Translations under genes and position numbers: made by a program
Source: Vanrija pseudolonga
Taxonomy: Eukaryota > Basidiomycota > Tremellomycetes > Trichosporonales > Trichosporonaceae
Direction of reading: 5' to 3'
Length of the DNA stretch: 64,000 nt
NCBI RefSeq assembly: GCF_020906515.1
Contig: NC_085854.1
Coordinates: 1 to 64,000 of the forward strand
The notes under the pieces: model-generated
Told to the model about the DNA's origin: nothing
The model's database searches: none
Seen by the model: the letters and a program-made list of their open reading frames with translations, nothing else
Part shown: positions 42,815 through 54,469 of the stretch, piece by piece
Layout of the letters: every line of letters begins with the position of its first letter
Position numbering within the stretch: the first letter of the stretch is position 1

Positions 42815-44435
42815 CCTGGCATGGCGGTGGTTTGATTATATGTCGACAGACACCAGCTACGTTCCCTGATTCTCCAATCTATCCATGCGACATGGCGAAG
42901 TGCGTGAGCCAACCGGCGGATAAAAGCCTCGCGTGAGCAATGCGACAGCGATGAGAAGAATGGCGTGTTACTTGGCGGCCAGGCGTCCAGGCGTCCAGTC
43001 GACTCTGAGATGGACAATGCTGGTGAGTAGTGGGGTTGGACGGGAAGGAGGCCAAGTGTGCTCGTTGAGTGACGCAGAGTGATGGGTACGAAGGCCACTA
43101 GCGTGGTACACATTCCTTCACGGTATATCACTCACAATGTCGACAAGTAATTCGGAAACCACGCCATTGGGATGAGATGCACGCCATGGTTTGGACGTTC
43201 TCGTGAAGGAGATCGGTGTCCTGGGGATGCCGTGTCGGCACGGCGATGGACAGTGGCGAGATCAGCAGGTGGGATGGCCCGATACCGGCCTCCCCCGTGC
43301 TATTCTGGTGATGCCAAGCTTTGGAGCATACAGCACTTCCTGATCACTGTTCGCAGGCGGTATTGTCGCCGCCAACTCCTGGGTCAGTCACGCACTGATG
43401 AGGTGATCGTCCACGCGGGTACCGGCCATGTCGGCCATGTCCGACGCGACTGATAAGACCCCCAACGTGAGCTGAGGGCTCGGAGGTCGGTGAGTGACTG
43501 TACTCGGTGAGCAAGGTAACAGTGGACGTGGAGTTGAGATTGCTGCGGAATAAACCGAACTCGTCACGGCGTGGTCAGGTGAAAGCTGTGTCCTCGTCGA
43601 GCTCACGAGAAGCGGGGATATGGGGCGGAGATCGAGCACGGAGATTCAGGTGATACTGGCACGCTGGCACCACAGTCACTCTGTCGAGGTTTATTCCAGA
43701 ACGCACGTCACAGCACAGGCTGGGGGTAGTTGAAATGGTGGCCGTCGTTGGATTGGACACGCAGTCAATGGTGTAAGAGCCTGGACAAGGCACTGAAGGT
43801 GGCAGGGAGGACGGCGCTAGTCGAGTTTGAGATTCCGTCTCGGACAAGGTAGTCGATTGGCGAGAACTTGGGGTGCCGGCAGCACCTCATCTTCCAAGGA
43901 CACGTTTGCTTGCTGGGCAATGGCCATCAACGCACTGAGCTGGCAGCATTGATAAAAGTGAAGAACTGAGCAAGCAAAGCACGCACAGGTGGAGCGACAG
44001 CGGTTATGTGCTCGTGTTTGCCGTGCGGGGCTCCGCGTCTCCACACTCCTCAACCCGATGACGTCCGGTTGAGCCCTCGACAGATGACTCCCGACTCTCT
44101 TCCACCAAGGTGCGTGCTGTCCTGCCCAACTCTTTGATCTGTAGCCGCACGATGCTGACCCCATGACCCACAGTGGCCTCTCGAGCAAGGCAATGATGGT
44201 AACTGACAGCGCGAGGGTGCGCCTAACCTTTTACACCTTGGTAGCAGGTCAGCGTTGTTGACGTTTTCACTACGGCTGCCACAGCCTGCTCCACGCCCTT
44301 GGTTATCGTCGACACCGATACGCCGTGAGGGGGCGTCAAACTTCCCCAGGCGTACGCTTGAGAAGCTCTCAACTATCTCGTGCTTTGACTTCCTTTCCAG
44401 TTTCATCGACCCTCTCACACCACTAACCATTGCTG
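42815..44435. other. Intergenic, divergent upstream region
   Basis: A 1.6-kb spacer between an MFS gene (minus) and the BRCT gene (plus). Open frames at 43388-43639, 43575-43847 and 43817-44188 have no domain and no splice support. No repeat or RNA gene was recognised. Confidence 0.5.
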
Positions 44436-46081
44436 ATGAGGTGGCGCATCCCCCAGACCCCCTCCTCGCCTTCAGGAGGTGAGGAAGGCCGTTCGCGTCA
44501 GAAACACAGAAGGGTGAGTGATCGTTCTCTTCCAAGCGGCGAACAGAGCCTACAATACTACACCACCGATCGGCCCCTGGCTCACCAGACCGTGCAGTCC
44601 ACTCGCACCCGCTCGCGCAGGGTTACATACCGGGAGTCGTCGTCCCCTGAGCCCCCGCAGCGCAGACGGTTCCACACTCCCAGCCCTCCAGCAGAGGTAG
44701 AGGTCATTGACCTCACGTATAGCCCTCCCAATCCCATGAGCCTGCCAAGGTTGCGTCCAAGAAAGTCGCCAGCTGTATCGCAGCGCGCCCCAACTCAGCG
44801 CCCAAGACCAAAGTCGAGGGTGTTTGTGGACATTGTGTCGGCCAGGTCTGCTAGACATGTCGAAGAGGACCTCCAACGAACACTCTTCCAGAGCACATCC
44901 CCACCGCCCCACCCACCAGTGCCGGATACCAATCCTCCTGTCACTCCCCAGCGTCTGAAGAAGCGCAAAGTGAGCTCCAAAGGACTCTTCACAGCCCAAA
45001 TTGATCACCGCAGATAGCACCGAACGAACGGACCACCTCGGAGAAACTTGTCGGTGCTTTGACCTCCGAAGATCAGCCAGTTCATTCTCGGGGCCCAAGC
45101 AAGAGGGCCACTGCTCAGACTAGAGTCCTTTATGGCGAAAGTGTCACCAGTGATGACTCCGGAGAGATGGTGTCGCGAAAGAGCAAGCGCGCAAAGGTCG
45201 CCGCGCCTGACCAGGATCGAGAGCCCAAGCAGCCTCGTCCAGTCACTGCGACGAACACCACTCCTCGTGCCAACGAAAGAGTGAGAGTGCGTGTCACAGC
45301 AACAGCATTTCGCCCGATGCAGTGGACCAAATGGTCACCACCACCTCCACCCCCGCTTGTAAAGGACCACGCCACAGCCAAGACCTCGAGGAGACAAACC
45401 ACGGTAACGCGTCCCGAGCCCCCTGCCCCTGCCTCCATGGTACCCCGGAAGCTCCCTGCAGCACCTTCGAAGCCCCCCTCCGTGAAGCCCAGTACGACTC
45501 ACAGCCCCAATGCCGCAAGCTCACTGCAACCGGTACAGAGGGCGGCGGGGCCCGCCGTCAACAAGGAGGCCGCTGTGTCCAAAATGAGCCTCTTCCCCCA
45601 GGCCATGGTTCACCTTCCATCAGCCCGCCTCTTCGCCCAAGGCCCCCGGCCGCTGCGCTTTACTGTAATGTCGTCCTGCAACGACGTCGTAAGAAGTCTT
45701 GTGGAGGTGAGCGCCTGATGCCACCTTGGGCAACACGCATGTGGCTGACTGCAAGGCCAGATTGATGGCGGTGTGCTTGGCCCGTTCGTGCAAAACCCAG
45801 ATTACATTGTAATCCGAGGCCCCACCGTCCCCCACAAGTATCGCGTCGAGAACCACCTGCTGCGTCGAGCTATCGGCGGTCGCATTGTGCAGATAGTGCC
45901 GGAGCACTGGATATGGGCGTGCTGCAAAGAACGCAAGATCCTTGAAAGACCTCGCCATCCTTTCCTGGGAGAGCCATGCCCTGTAACTCTAGCTCTAATC
46001 ACTGAGGACGCTCGACGGGCTGTGGCCGAGCAACTCGCGATACCCTACCCAGGTCCCAGACAGCGTCGACATAGATGGTAG
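44436..46081 (+). CDS. Basic Pro/Ser-rich protein with C-terminal BRCT domain
   Basis: Likely a nuclear protein of about 515 residues in three exons (44436-44969, 45014-45706, 45761-46081). A further 84-nt intron with full splice signals (44514-44597) keeps frame and may also be removed. The first 380 residues are low complexity, with many RR, KK and SP/TP dipeptides and basic clusters such as RLRPRKSP and RKSKRAKV that look like nuclear localisation signals. The last 130 residues resemble a BRCT repeat: a GGVLGPFVQNPDYIVI strand region, YRVENHLLRRAIGGRIVQIV, and the conserved Trp in PEHWIWACCKERKI. The match (hydrophobic-G-x-IV, then W-x-x-x-C) is good but by eye. A single C-terminal BRCT suggests a DNA-repair or telomere/chromatin role; no specific orthologue is claimed. 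Confidence 0.72.
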
Positions 46082-46125
46082 TAGCGTGACCAATGTACAT
46101 AGCAGTCTATACACATAGTAATTGT

Positions 46126-47599
46126 TCACACCGTTATGGTCTTGGAGCTCGCCCGGACCCATGTAGTCGCCCCGGTGGCGGCCACAAGTAGTATGCCAAC
46201 CATGATGCTCATTCCGAGGTACGCGTCGGGGTATGGGTTGCTGTGGCGAACAAGGGCCCCAGCTACAGGTGTGCCAACAAGCGTTGCGATTCCTCTGACC
46301 ATGTACACGAAGCCATTGATAGACGCAAAGTTGTGCGGGCCAAACATCTCCACAAGTGTAGCAGGGAAGAGCGACACGAACGAGGCCATGAAGGCTCCGT
46401 TGAGGATGGAGAACGACACGAACAGTCCCTTGGCGGCCGCCTCGTCCACCAGCGTTGACGGGAGCCAGAAGGCCATGGCCGACATGGCCGACGCTGCGCA
46501 GACCAACAGGAGCACGTTCGTACGACCAAACTTGTCCGCAAGGAGCCCAAAGATGATCCTGCCAACGCTGCTCGCGACATTGTTGATGGCGATAAACTCG
46601 GCACCCTGCTTCGAATTGTAGCCAAGGGTGCGGGCGTAGGCAGAGAAGAAGAAGATGGGCGTGTAGTACGCCGCTGCGTGGAGGAAGTTTGCAGCCATTT
46701 GAGCGAGGAAGGGCGGGCTGCGCGCGATACGCCAGTCTACCAGGGGCACATTCCAGAGCGACTTTGCGAACTCCAGGACGGCGTAACTGCTCTGGGGAGG
46801 AGCTCTCGCACGTCTTGCCTCGGCTTCCGCTGCGAGTTTGGCCTTGGTGACAGGGTCCCAGTCGAGCACATACCCGCCAACCAGGGTCATGAGACAACAG
46901 GTGATCCCCGAGACGCGCAGTCCCCAGCGGAACCCGACCTTCTCGTTCAGGATGTTGAGCGCCGGCGCCCAGACAAGCCCGCCGACTCCCGTGCCGCTGA
47001 GGATGAGGCCGAGGGCGACGCCGCGGTGCTTGGAGAAGAAGGTCGGCGCGACGGTGACTGCTGGGATGTAGGCGAGGGAGGTTCCAAAGCCGATGAGGAG
47101 ACCCTGGCAAATGATAAACTGCCACAGGTGCTGGGAGAAGGAGGCGAGTAGGGACGCTACCAGGAGCAGCAGTCCGCCGGCGGTGATGACGGCGCGCGCC
47201 GAAAAGCGCCTCGTCCACGCAGTTGTGAACGGTGCGCCGAGCGTCATGAGCGATACGGACAGTGTGCCGATCAAGTCGATCCATGCAGGTGTTGACCCTG
47301 TGAACGGGGTGCCAGGCTGCAATGACATGGACTGGTAGAGCTCCTGGTAGACGCCAAACGAAAACGCGGTTCCGCAGGTGGTGAACGCGAGCGAGAAGGC
47401 GGAGAGGCAGACGGCGATAGAGCGACTCCCTGTCAGCTGGATCTGGATGGGTGCATGCTCACCCCTTTGAGACGGACATGTCCTCTGGGGCGACGGGTGG
47501 GGACGGCGGTGCCTCAGTTGGCGGCGGCCCGCCGAGCTCGCGGAGCTCGATGGAGGCAGGAGGAGGCGAAGGGCGGTGAGCTGGTCCTGTACTCGTCAT
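46126..47599 (-). CDS. MFS transporter, monocarboxylate-like
   Basis: Twelve-helix carrier in two exons: a short first exon from the ATG at 47599 (Pro-rich, ending SVSKG) and a long second exon. Helix 1 is SIAVCLSAFSLAFTTCGTAFSFGVY. FFSKHRGVALGLILSGTGVGGLVWAP is the MCT/riboflavin-transporter helix-4/5 stretch, and SVGRIIFGLLADKFGRTN is the loop 8-9 motif. The PDGG signature of the other MCT-type carrier is missing; the N-terminus is instead PPPTEAPPSPP. The central loop is shorter than in animal MCTs. The gene converges on the BRCT gene with only 44 nt between stop codons, so their 3' ends probably overlap as transcripts. Confidence 0.86.
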
Positions 47600-49535
47600 G
47601 GTGATGCAGTTGGATCATGAGACATGCATGGGCCGCCGTTGTGTTTTAAAAGCCTCGTGAAGAGTCTTGCTGCGGGCGGGTGTCGCAACGAGCTGGAGCT
47701 TCGGCCACCCGCACAATCGGCGATGCCGGATCTGAGTATCGGTCAATATCCGTCCTTCGGGAGCCGGAACGCCGGTGGACGGTGGACGGCGCATCGAGTC
47801 GGGATTCGCCCTCGTCGCCTAGCATGAATGCATGCGGCTTGCACGCCTGTGCTGCTGATGGTCAGTGGCGACATGCATGCGCTGCATGCAGGCCCGAACG
47901 TAACCTGTTGAATGGAAACACCAAGCCGTGACTCAAGGACCGCGTCGTGTGATGACCACTGTTGTCACCCTGATAAGCCGCCGAGTGGGACCACGGGGCA
48001 TAAGGAAACGGCACCGATCCGAGGTAACGCTCAGTGCTTTGCCACAGAAGGCCGCGGGTTCGAAGCTGACCTCTTTTGTCTTCTGCGACAGGAAGTCTGT
48101 GCACTTTTGATCACAATGACGGTCGCTATCGCTCGGCCATCCTCATTGTACACAGAAAATGGGCATAATCTCGGTCACTGCGTCCATGATACTCCCTCAC
48201 GACAACTACTCGTCCGGGCCGCCCAAGTAGCAGCAGCTCCGAGTCGCATGGCTGCCCAACCGCCATGGCTGTGCTAGTGGGCACTTCAGGCGGCCTTGCC
48301 CGCCCCGATCAGCACAGCATGGGCGCGCCGAACCACTGCGCCGGCGACGCCGCGGCGGCCATGACCCGTGCTGTTTCGGCGCCAAGGACGACCATGAAGC
48401 GCGCTTCGTGGACGCCAAGGACGACGCGGTTGCTAGCAGACACGGCGCGTCGAGGGACCTCGTGAGGAGAGGGGTGGCGGCTATCTACATGGATTGCAGC
48501 ATCAACGTAACAACAACAGGGTCCAAAGACACCTGGCCACGTCGTGTGGGGCACCGTCGTCGTTTTTCGACAGGATGCTCAACGTGTGCCTTGACAGCTT
48601 CTGCAACGTCGACGGCGTGCGCGGCCTATGGAGCAGCGTGAAGGATGGTGCTGGGATCAATGCCACATCTCGCTCTCCCGCGAGCTGAAAGAGGCGCTGC
48701 TAGCCAGGCCCGTATGGGCGCGAGTTGCCTGTCGATGAGAGTTACCTGGTCCAAGGGGTGTGTCAACGGCCCCTGCCCCTGCCACACTGCCTCCCCGGTG
48801 GTAAACCATCGGTCAAGCGAGAAGCGGCGCTCCTCATTCCACCCATACAGTTGACAACATCTGCACGACCATTGTTGCAGGACTTGGGCTAAAGAACAAT
48901 AGTGCAGCCGTTGGCACTCTGTGGCGTGCGGACAGCGGCCAATTCCAACCATAAGCACTCGCTTCCCCGATTTGGTCTGTCTGCAACAATCTACCGAGAA
49001 CCACTCATGTGGGGCTCAATGGATGAGCGTCGGTCGGAGACAAAACATTAGACTCTGCACTCCGTCTCGTCAGTTGGGGGTTCCAAGGTTTACTAGTAAA
49101 GTTTGCACGGCCAGTTACCAGACCGCGGGTTGCGGTCACGATTCCTCTTGGCGCCCCGACTCATCACCGAGGCCGCAGGAGGTGCTGAGAAAGCCGCCAC
49201 CATCCACGTTAAACTCCACTGACTTGCAATGGCGTGGGCATGATGTTGCGTGTACTCTTGGCAGGGGTTGTACTCCCACCACACGGCCTCACTACACCTC
49301 CCAATCTCCACCACATCTGCACAGTTCGGCCCTTGCGTTACAGGGATACAATTGTGACATCTAGAGGGGGTCGCTTGGACAACCAGAGGGCAAACTAACT
49401 GGAAGTGACTACGAGCCTGGGATGGAATTGGACGACGGCAGGAAACTGATGACATTCCCAGCCCCAAGCAAGGGGTTCCAATTGTACGTCAAATGCGAGA
49501 AATGAGAAACGTTCGTCATGGTCGTGTCGAGGAGA
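47600..49535. other. Gene-free 1.9-kb stretch
   Basis: The longest internal stretch without a supported gene. Scattered open frames of 60-150 codons (for example 48408-48641 plus and 48626-48958 minus) have no domain, no shared splice pattern and no start context. It may hold a decayed gene or only regulatory DNA for the MFS gene at 46126-47599. Confidence 0.5.
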
Positions 49536-51164
49536 CTAGTAGACGTAGCGGTAGGACGGGTTCTCACGGTCAGTGAGGTCCGTCTTGCCCTCGGGAACGG
49601 CGCCGCCCGCGCGGTCACGCCTCCTGTTCTGCCAGCGGTAGTACTGGTCCAAGCTGAAGAGGAGGACAATGTTGGTGGCGTTGCAGGCAATGATGAGGAT
49701 CCAGGCGGGCGTGTAGCGAGGTCCGTCCTTGAGCTTCCAGGTCTTGGGTCCCACAAAGCCACCAAGACAGGTGCAGACGAGGAACATGGCCTGGGCAGTC
49801 GTGGTCTTGGTACGGCCAGCGACGTTGGTGGTGATGAGGGACATGGCGGCGATGGCGGCGACGGCGAATGAGAGGGTAAGGTAGAAGCCAGCCAGACGAG
49901 GAACCTTCTCGGCGATTGTGGGGGGGAGTCGCCAGACCATGCAGGCGCCGGTGATGCTGACAGCGGTCGGGATGATGGCAAAGAGGGCGCGCTTGCGGAA
50001 CCTGTCGCCGAAGTAGAGGATGAAGATTGTGAAGAACGAGACCCAGCAGTTGACCATGGAGAGGAGGATGGCGTCAAGGGGAAGGAAGCCCATGCCGATG
50101 ACCATGATACCGTAGAAAGTCGTGATACCGCTGGTAGGGATGGCGGCAAGGAAGGCAATGATGGAAGCGGCCCAGATCTGGGGGTCGGTGAGAGCGTCCC
50201 AAACCTGGTACCACTTCCACTGCTTGGCGAAGAGCTCCTGCTTGTTGTCGCGAGTGCGAATCCTGGAAACCACCTTGTCGCGCTCAGTGAAGAAGCGGGC
50301 CTGGTCTGGGGTGTCGGGGATGAAGATACCAAAGACGAAGCCCACAAAGATGGTCGAGCAGCCGAGGAAGAGGAAGAAGCACTTCCAAGCGGGGAGGGCC
50401 AGAGTCGTCTTCTTACCACCCGACTCGGTCTTGGCAAGGCCGTATGCGACGCCAGCGCCGAGGAAGCCGGCCCAGGTGGCGAACGAGGCCCAGATACCGG
50501 TACGGGTGCCCTGCTCGTTGGCCTTGTAGTACTGCTGGGTGAAGAGCATGAGGGCGGGTGAGAGAGTCGACTCGAAAATGCCTAGGAAGAAGCGCACGAC
50601 CATGTATCCGGCAAAGCTGCGGCCGCAGACGACGTGCAAGCAGACACAGAGACCCCACATGATAAAGGAGAAGGCCGTGAACTTGGACAGAGGCAGACGC
50701 TGCAGCAGGATGCAGGTAGGGTACTGGCCGACAAGGTAGCCGAGGGCTAAACAGGTGTGGTTAGGAGCTGCACCAAAGTGGGCAGTATTGTTTACGCACA
50801 AAAGATACTGGCCATCCAGCCGTATTGGTCCTGGTTCATGCCAGTGTCGGCGAAGAAGGTCATGGCGGTGGTGTAGGTCAAGGCCGTCTTGTCGAGCTGT
50901 GGCGGAACATTAGCGATTATCTTGTTGAATTGCGCGGCGGCGACAGCCACCACCACCACCACCACGACTTACGAATTGCAAAGCAAACACGGCGCAGAAG
51001 ACTGGGAGGACATTCCAGTCGACCTTGCGGCACACTCGCCTCGACTCCTTCTCCGTGATGTGGTCGGTGTCGGCGACTTCGACCCTCGTATCGGGGGCCT
51101 TCTCGTAGTCGACCATTCCGCTGCTGTTACTCTGGTTGTATTGATACTGGTCGCTCAAACGCAT
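49536..51164 (-). CDS. MFS transporter, anion:cation symporter (Dal5/Tna1-like)
   Basis: A 12-helix importer in three exons. Exon 1 encodes a soluble N-terminus (YEKAPDTRVEVADTD) and helix 1 VDWNVLPVFCAVFALQF. Exon 2 begins LDKTALTYTTAMTFF, the L-D-K-x-x-L-x-Y variant typical of allantoate-type permeases. The remainder is one long exon with RSFAGYMVVRFFLGIFESTLSP, TNEQGTRTG-like KANEQGTRTGIWASF, and NVAGRTKTTTAQAMFLV. The tail PEGKTDLTDRENPSYRYVY is the common C-terminus of this subfamily (DLTDxENxxFRY). Intron 1 contains a CACCAC trinucleotide run. The family is firm; the substrate is probably an organic anion. Confidence 0.9.
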
Positions 51165-52097
51165 GATGGATCAAGTGTAAGATGACAAGATGAGGATGCA
51201 GCGAGAGGCTGTGGGCATGGAGGTGGCCTCGAGACGTCTGACCTCTGGGTTATTAACCATTGGTCTCGGGAGGTGGTGGGCGGGCGGCAAAGCAACCAAG
51301 CAAAGCAAGCATCAGAGCGCGACAGCCTCATAGCTCGCGCTCCATCGGGGTCCAAGTCGCTGTTCGGCAGCTCGTCAATCTGCCGTACGGGCAATGAGGC
51401 ACCCTGCAGGAGAGTGAAATTGAGCTATACGCGGCACAACACGAGATGTGCGCTGTTGTGGTGCGTACAAGGCCGCAATCGTACATATGAAGAAAGCCGG
51501 GAGCTGCGCTAGCGTGGATGCGGGAAACAGCCCTGGTTAGCTCGTGTGGTCACATGCGGCAGGGAGCGGCAGGCTACATGCAGCCAGGGAGCCCTTGCCT
51601 CCCCCGCATTGTATTTAGTTGCCGTCGTCTTGATTCAGAGTGACGCCACGAGTCTGGAGAAGACGGCTGCTTGGCTGCTGCTAGGGGTGCATGTGGGGCC
51701 ATACCAAGGCGGACAGCCTGCGGGTGCTCCGCGCGACAAAGGACACTATATGGCGTCAAAATCGACCGACCGAGTCTGGGACAATGCCCGAGTAGGTCGT
51801 CATATTGAACCATATCCAGTCAAAGTAGATAGCCATCACCACCCCAGCCGCAACTTGGTGAGACTCGTGGCCGCCTTGGCCGCAGCCGCCGGCAACCACG
51901 TCCATCTCCACCAACTCCAGGCGGATCTAGACAGGCCTCGAGACAGGCCCCATCATCATCATCATGCATAGCCTCGGACCCGGCCTGCGTAATCTCATCA
52001 TCACCTAGCAGTCTGATATCTACATTTCTTTTGGTCCCGAGCGGTCTCCCCCACCACCACCTAGCTTTGCTATGAATCTGGACGCCGGTATGACACG
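51165..52097. other. Intergenic between two minus-strand genes
   Basis: A 930-nt spacer. It holds a CATCAT microsatellite at about 51949-51966. No gene was recognised. Confidence 0.5.
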
Positions 52098-53508
52098 TTA
52101 CAATGCTACATTAGAAAGATGGAGGGTCCCACGGCGCTCCCACAGGCCCACCACGAGTAAATCAGTGGCCCCATCCTTGGCCCTGAACGAGACGCCGGTG
52201 CTCGACGTTCCAAATTCGGTCCCATCGTCTTCAAAGATAGTCGTCGTGCGGGGATCGACACGGGTAAACAGACGGTGCAGTTCAAGATACGCCGACTTGA
52301 ACAGACCGGTCGGTGGGGCCTTCTGGGGCACCTTGATGGCGATGACCCGGCTTTGAGATAGCTTGCTCGTCCCCTTGGCCTTGGCACAGGCCGAATAGTC
52401 GACGAGGGAGGGGTGACCGGCGCCGAGGAAGTAGTAGTTACCGTTGTCTTCGGTCGGGGGATCAAGAACTGCGGACAGGTTGTCAATGGCGAACCCCACA
52501 GGAATGGCGTCGCGATAAGTGAACTTTGCGTGGGCGATATCCGCAGGGGTCGTGGAGCCGGGTCGGAGCGGTGGGTCGACATCGTAGACATGGAGTTCGC
52601 AGCCAGTGCAGCTCGCGACGAGGGCGACACGACCATCAGGCGAAAGGTCGAGACCGTTGGCCATCGCGAAGCGCTTTGCCCACACCCTGCTCGTCGCGGT
52701 GGTGCGCGGCACGCTGGGGTCGTCTTCGGTAGGTTGCTTCGCCTTGGGGTCGAGGGTAACCAGCAACGCGTAGCTGAGCGGCAGCGCGAGCCCCATCTCG
52801 GCCTTGGCCAACGCGATCGACTTGGACACCGGGCGTCCCAGGCTGTTGGTGACGAGGACGGACTCTGCCGACAGCGGAACGACGGCGTTGGGGAAGGTCA
52901 AGTCGGGATGCGCCAGCGTGTGGAGGTACGTCGCGGTGATGGCCTCCACGGACGAGGGCGCCGCGGCGTCGTAATCGAGGCGGAAGACCTCGACGGTCCC
53001 GTCGAGCCCGTTGCCAAAGTTGGCAGCCGCAAGGATCGTCGTTCCGTCCTCGTTGTCGCAGAGGCCGATGCCAAGCATGTGGAGGTACCGGCCCTTTGGC
53101 CAGCCGGCCATCTTGATGACGCCCGTGCGGCGCGACTCGAGGTCGTACGCGACCAGCCGCGCCTGCGGGGCCGACTGGCTCCCCGGTGCGAGGAGCGGGT
53201 CGTACACCGGCCGGCCGGGGTCCGACGAGACGATGGCGACACGGTGCTTCTCCCACACGAGGATGTCTTCCGCGTTCAGGATGTGCTCGGCGCCCTCGAG
53301 CGACACGGCCAGGCCGCCCTGCGCGAGGACCTGCTTGCCGTCCTTGAGGAGCGGCGTCCGCTTGGGCCGGAGCGGGAGGAGGATGCGTGCGAGATGGAGC
53401 ACGTAGGAGATCGGGTAGAGGACGAGGAGGGGTGGCTGGGGTGGTCAGTGGGGTAGGGGAGACTGCGCCAGTGTCACTCACAAACGCGTAGAAGAGCAGC
53501 GGCGGCAT
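52098..53508 (-). CDS. Paraoxonase / SMP-30-like beta-propeller hydrolase
   Basis: Predicted calcium-dependent lactonase or arylesterase of the paraoxonase fold, 454 residues. The first exon is only 27 nt (53482-53508), followed by a 46-nt intron and a long exon 52098-53435. The N-terminus is a hydrophobic anchor (LLFYAFPPLLVLYPISYVLHLA), as in animal paraoxonases. Family-like stretches are GAEHILNAEDILVWEKHRVAIVSSDPGRP (the first calcium-site region), HMLGIGLCDNEDGTTILAAANFG (a paraoxonase-type H-x-x-G-I strand), FPNAVVPLSAESVLVTNSLG, and FAMANGLDLSPDGRVALVASC (the N-G-L/I-x-x-S-P-D-G propeller motif). It could open lactones from the Baeyer-Villiger enzyme 18 kb away, but that link is only a possibility. 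Confidence 0.85.
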
Positions 53509-54185
53509 GGTGGTGTTCAATCGCGTCAGCTCAGAGGGCTGTTATAGGCGTTATTCTGTCTGATGTGTCGACGTGGAAAGGATGTTGTTGTTGTGAGTAG
53601 TTGTGGGATACAAAATGTCCGGTAGTCAGTGCGAGAGACGGGGCAGTGCAGTCACCGCCAAGGCGCCATGGGCGTCGTCGGGTCAGCAGTCAGATCCAAG
53701 ATTGAGTTGTGCCAGATGACGGCAATGACGAGAACGGACGGGGACAGGGCGGGTGAATGCAATGCAGAGAGTGACAGCGACCGGGGGGGGCACAGCGACG
53801 ATGAGGAGGACGAGGATGAGGATGAGGATGAAGATGCAGATACATAAGGGTGGGCACGTCGAAGCGGAGCCCCAAAACACAACAAACGGTCCGAGACATC
53901 CGACTCTGGCATCTCCTCGTCGTGCGACCAGTCTCGGCAGTCTCACTCACAACAAGAGAGACAACATCTCGGCGACGCATGCAGCGACGCTCACACCGGC
54001 TAGCAAGCCGAATCCTGCCTTGCCTGCCCATTGACACAGCCGACCCGCCGGACAGTTACTTACCGTGCCCAACTCCTGAGCTTTCGGCGCCGTCGATTGG
54101 CTCGGCGCCGCCGGCGACCCTCTTCGTCCCTCATTCGCACCGCGCCGCTCTACGTCTACGTCTCGCCATACGCACTGGCAAAACA
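53509..54185. other. Intergenic with GAGGAC/GATGAG repeat
   Basis: A spacer between the paraoxonase-like gene and the tRNA gene. A purine-rich GAGGAC-GAGGAT-GATGAG run lies at about 53801-53840, and a G8 run at about 53784-53791. The acidic reading frame through the repeat (53629-53847) is short and not supported as a gene. Confidence 0.5.
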
Positions 54186-54278
54186 GGCCCTCGCCGGGAT
54201 TTGAACCCAGGACCACTCCCATTGCTTAAGGTGCTTCAGCGCCCTAAGAGAGTATGATAGCCACTACACCACGAGAGC
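54186..54278 (-). tRNA. tRNA-Pro (AGG) with 20-nt intron
   Basis: A cloverleaf can be drawn on the minus strand. The acceptor GCTCTCG pairs with CGAGGGC (one G-U); the discriminator is C; the T arm is CTGGG-TTCAAAT-CCCGG. The anticodon stem CTCTC/GGGAG encloses the loop TT-AGG-GT with the anticodon at 54243-54245. A 20-nt intron occupies 54222-54241, directly after position 37, the canonical site. The D stem GTGT/TCAT has one U-U mismatch. A T4 terminator follows the 3' end. Discriminator C and the CTTAGGG loop fit eukaryotic tRNA-Pro. Confidence 0.9.
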
Positions 54279-54469
54279 CTCAACTAGCTGGTTCTGTCGA
54301 ACCGTGGTGTCCGAGGCGGGCTGGAGTGGGTTATAAGCTCGCCAAGGATGTCCAGAACGTGGCTATGAGGCTTCTCTTGGATATGGACCTCTGGCAGACC
54401 ATGGTAGGCAGCCCATCGCCACGAACACACTGCGCACTTCTTCATCTATGTCCTACAGATCTACTGTCC

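Noticed and set aside
48020-48080. GGGTTCGAAGC resembling a tRNA T loop
   Set aside because: No matching T stem, acceptor stem or anticodon arm can be drawn around it.
47600-49535. Possible transposon or retroelement remnant
   Set aside because: No terminal repeats, transposase or reverse transcriptase motifs were seen; only unassigned open frames remain.
53629-53847. Acidic 72-codon frame through the GAGGAC/GATGAG repeat
   Set aside because: The frame is created by the purine repeat itself and lacks splice or domain support.
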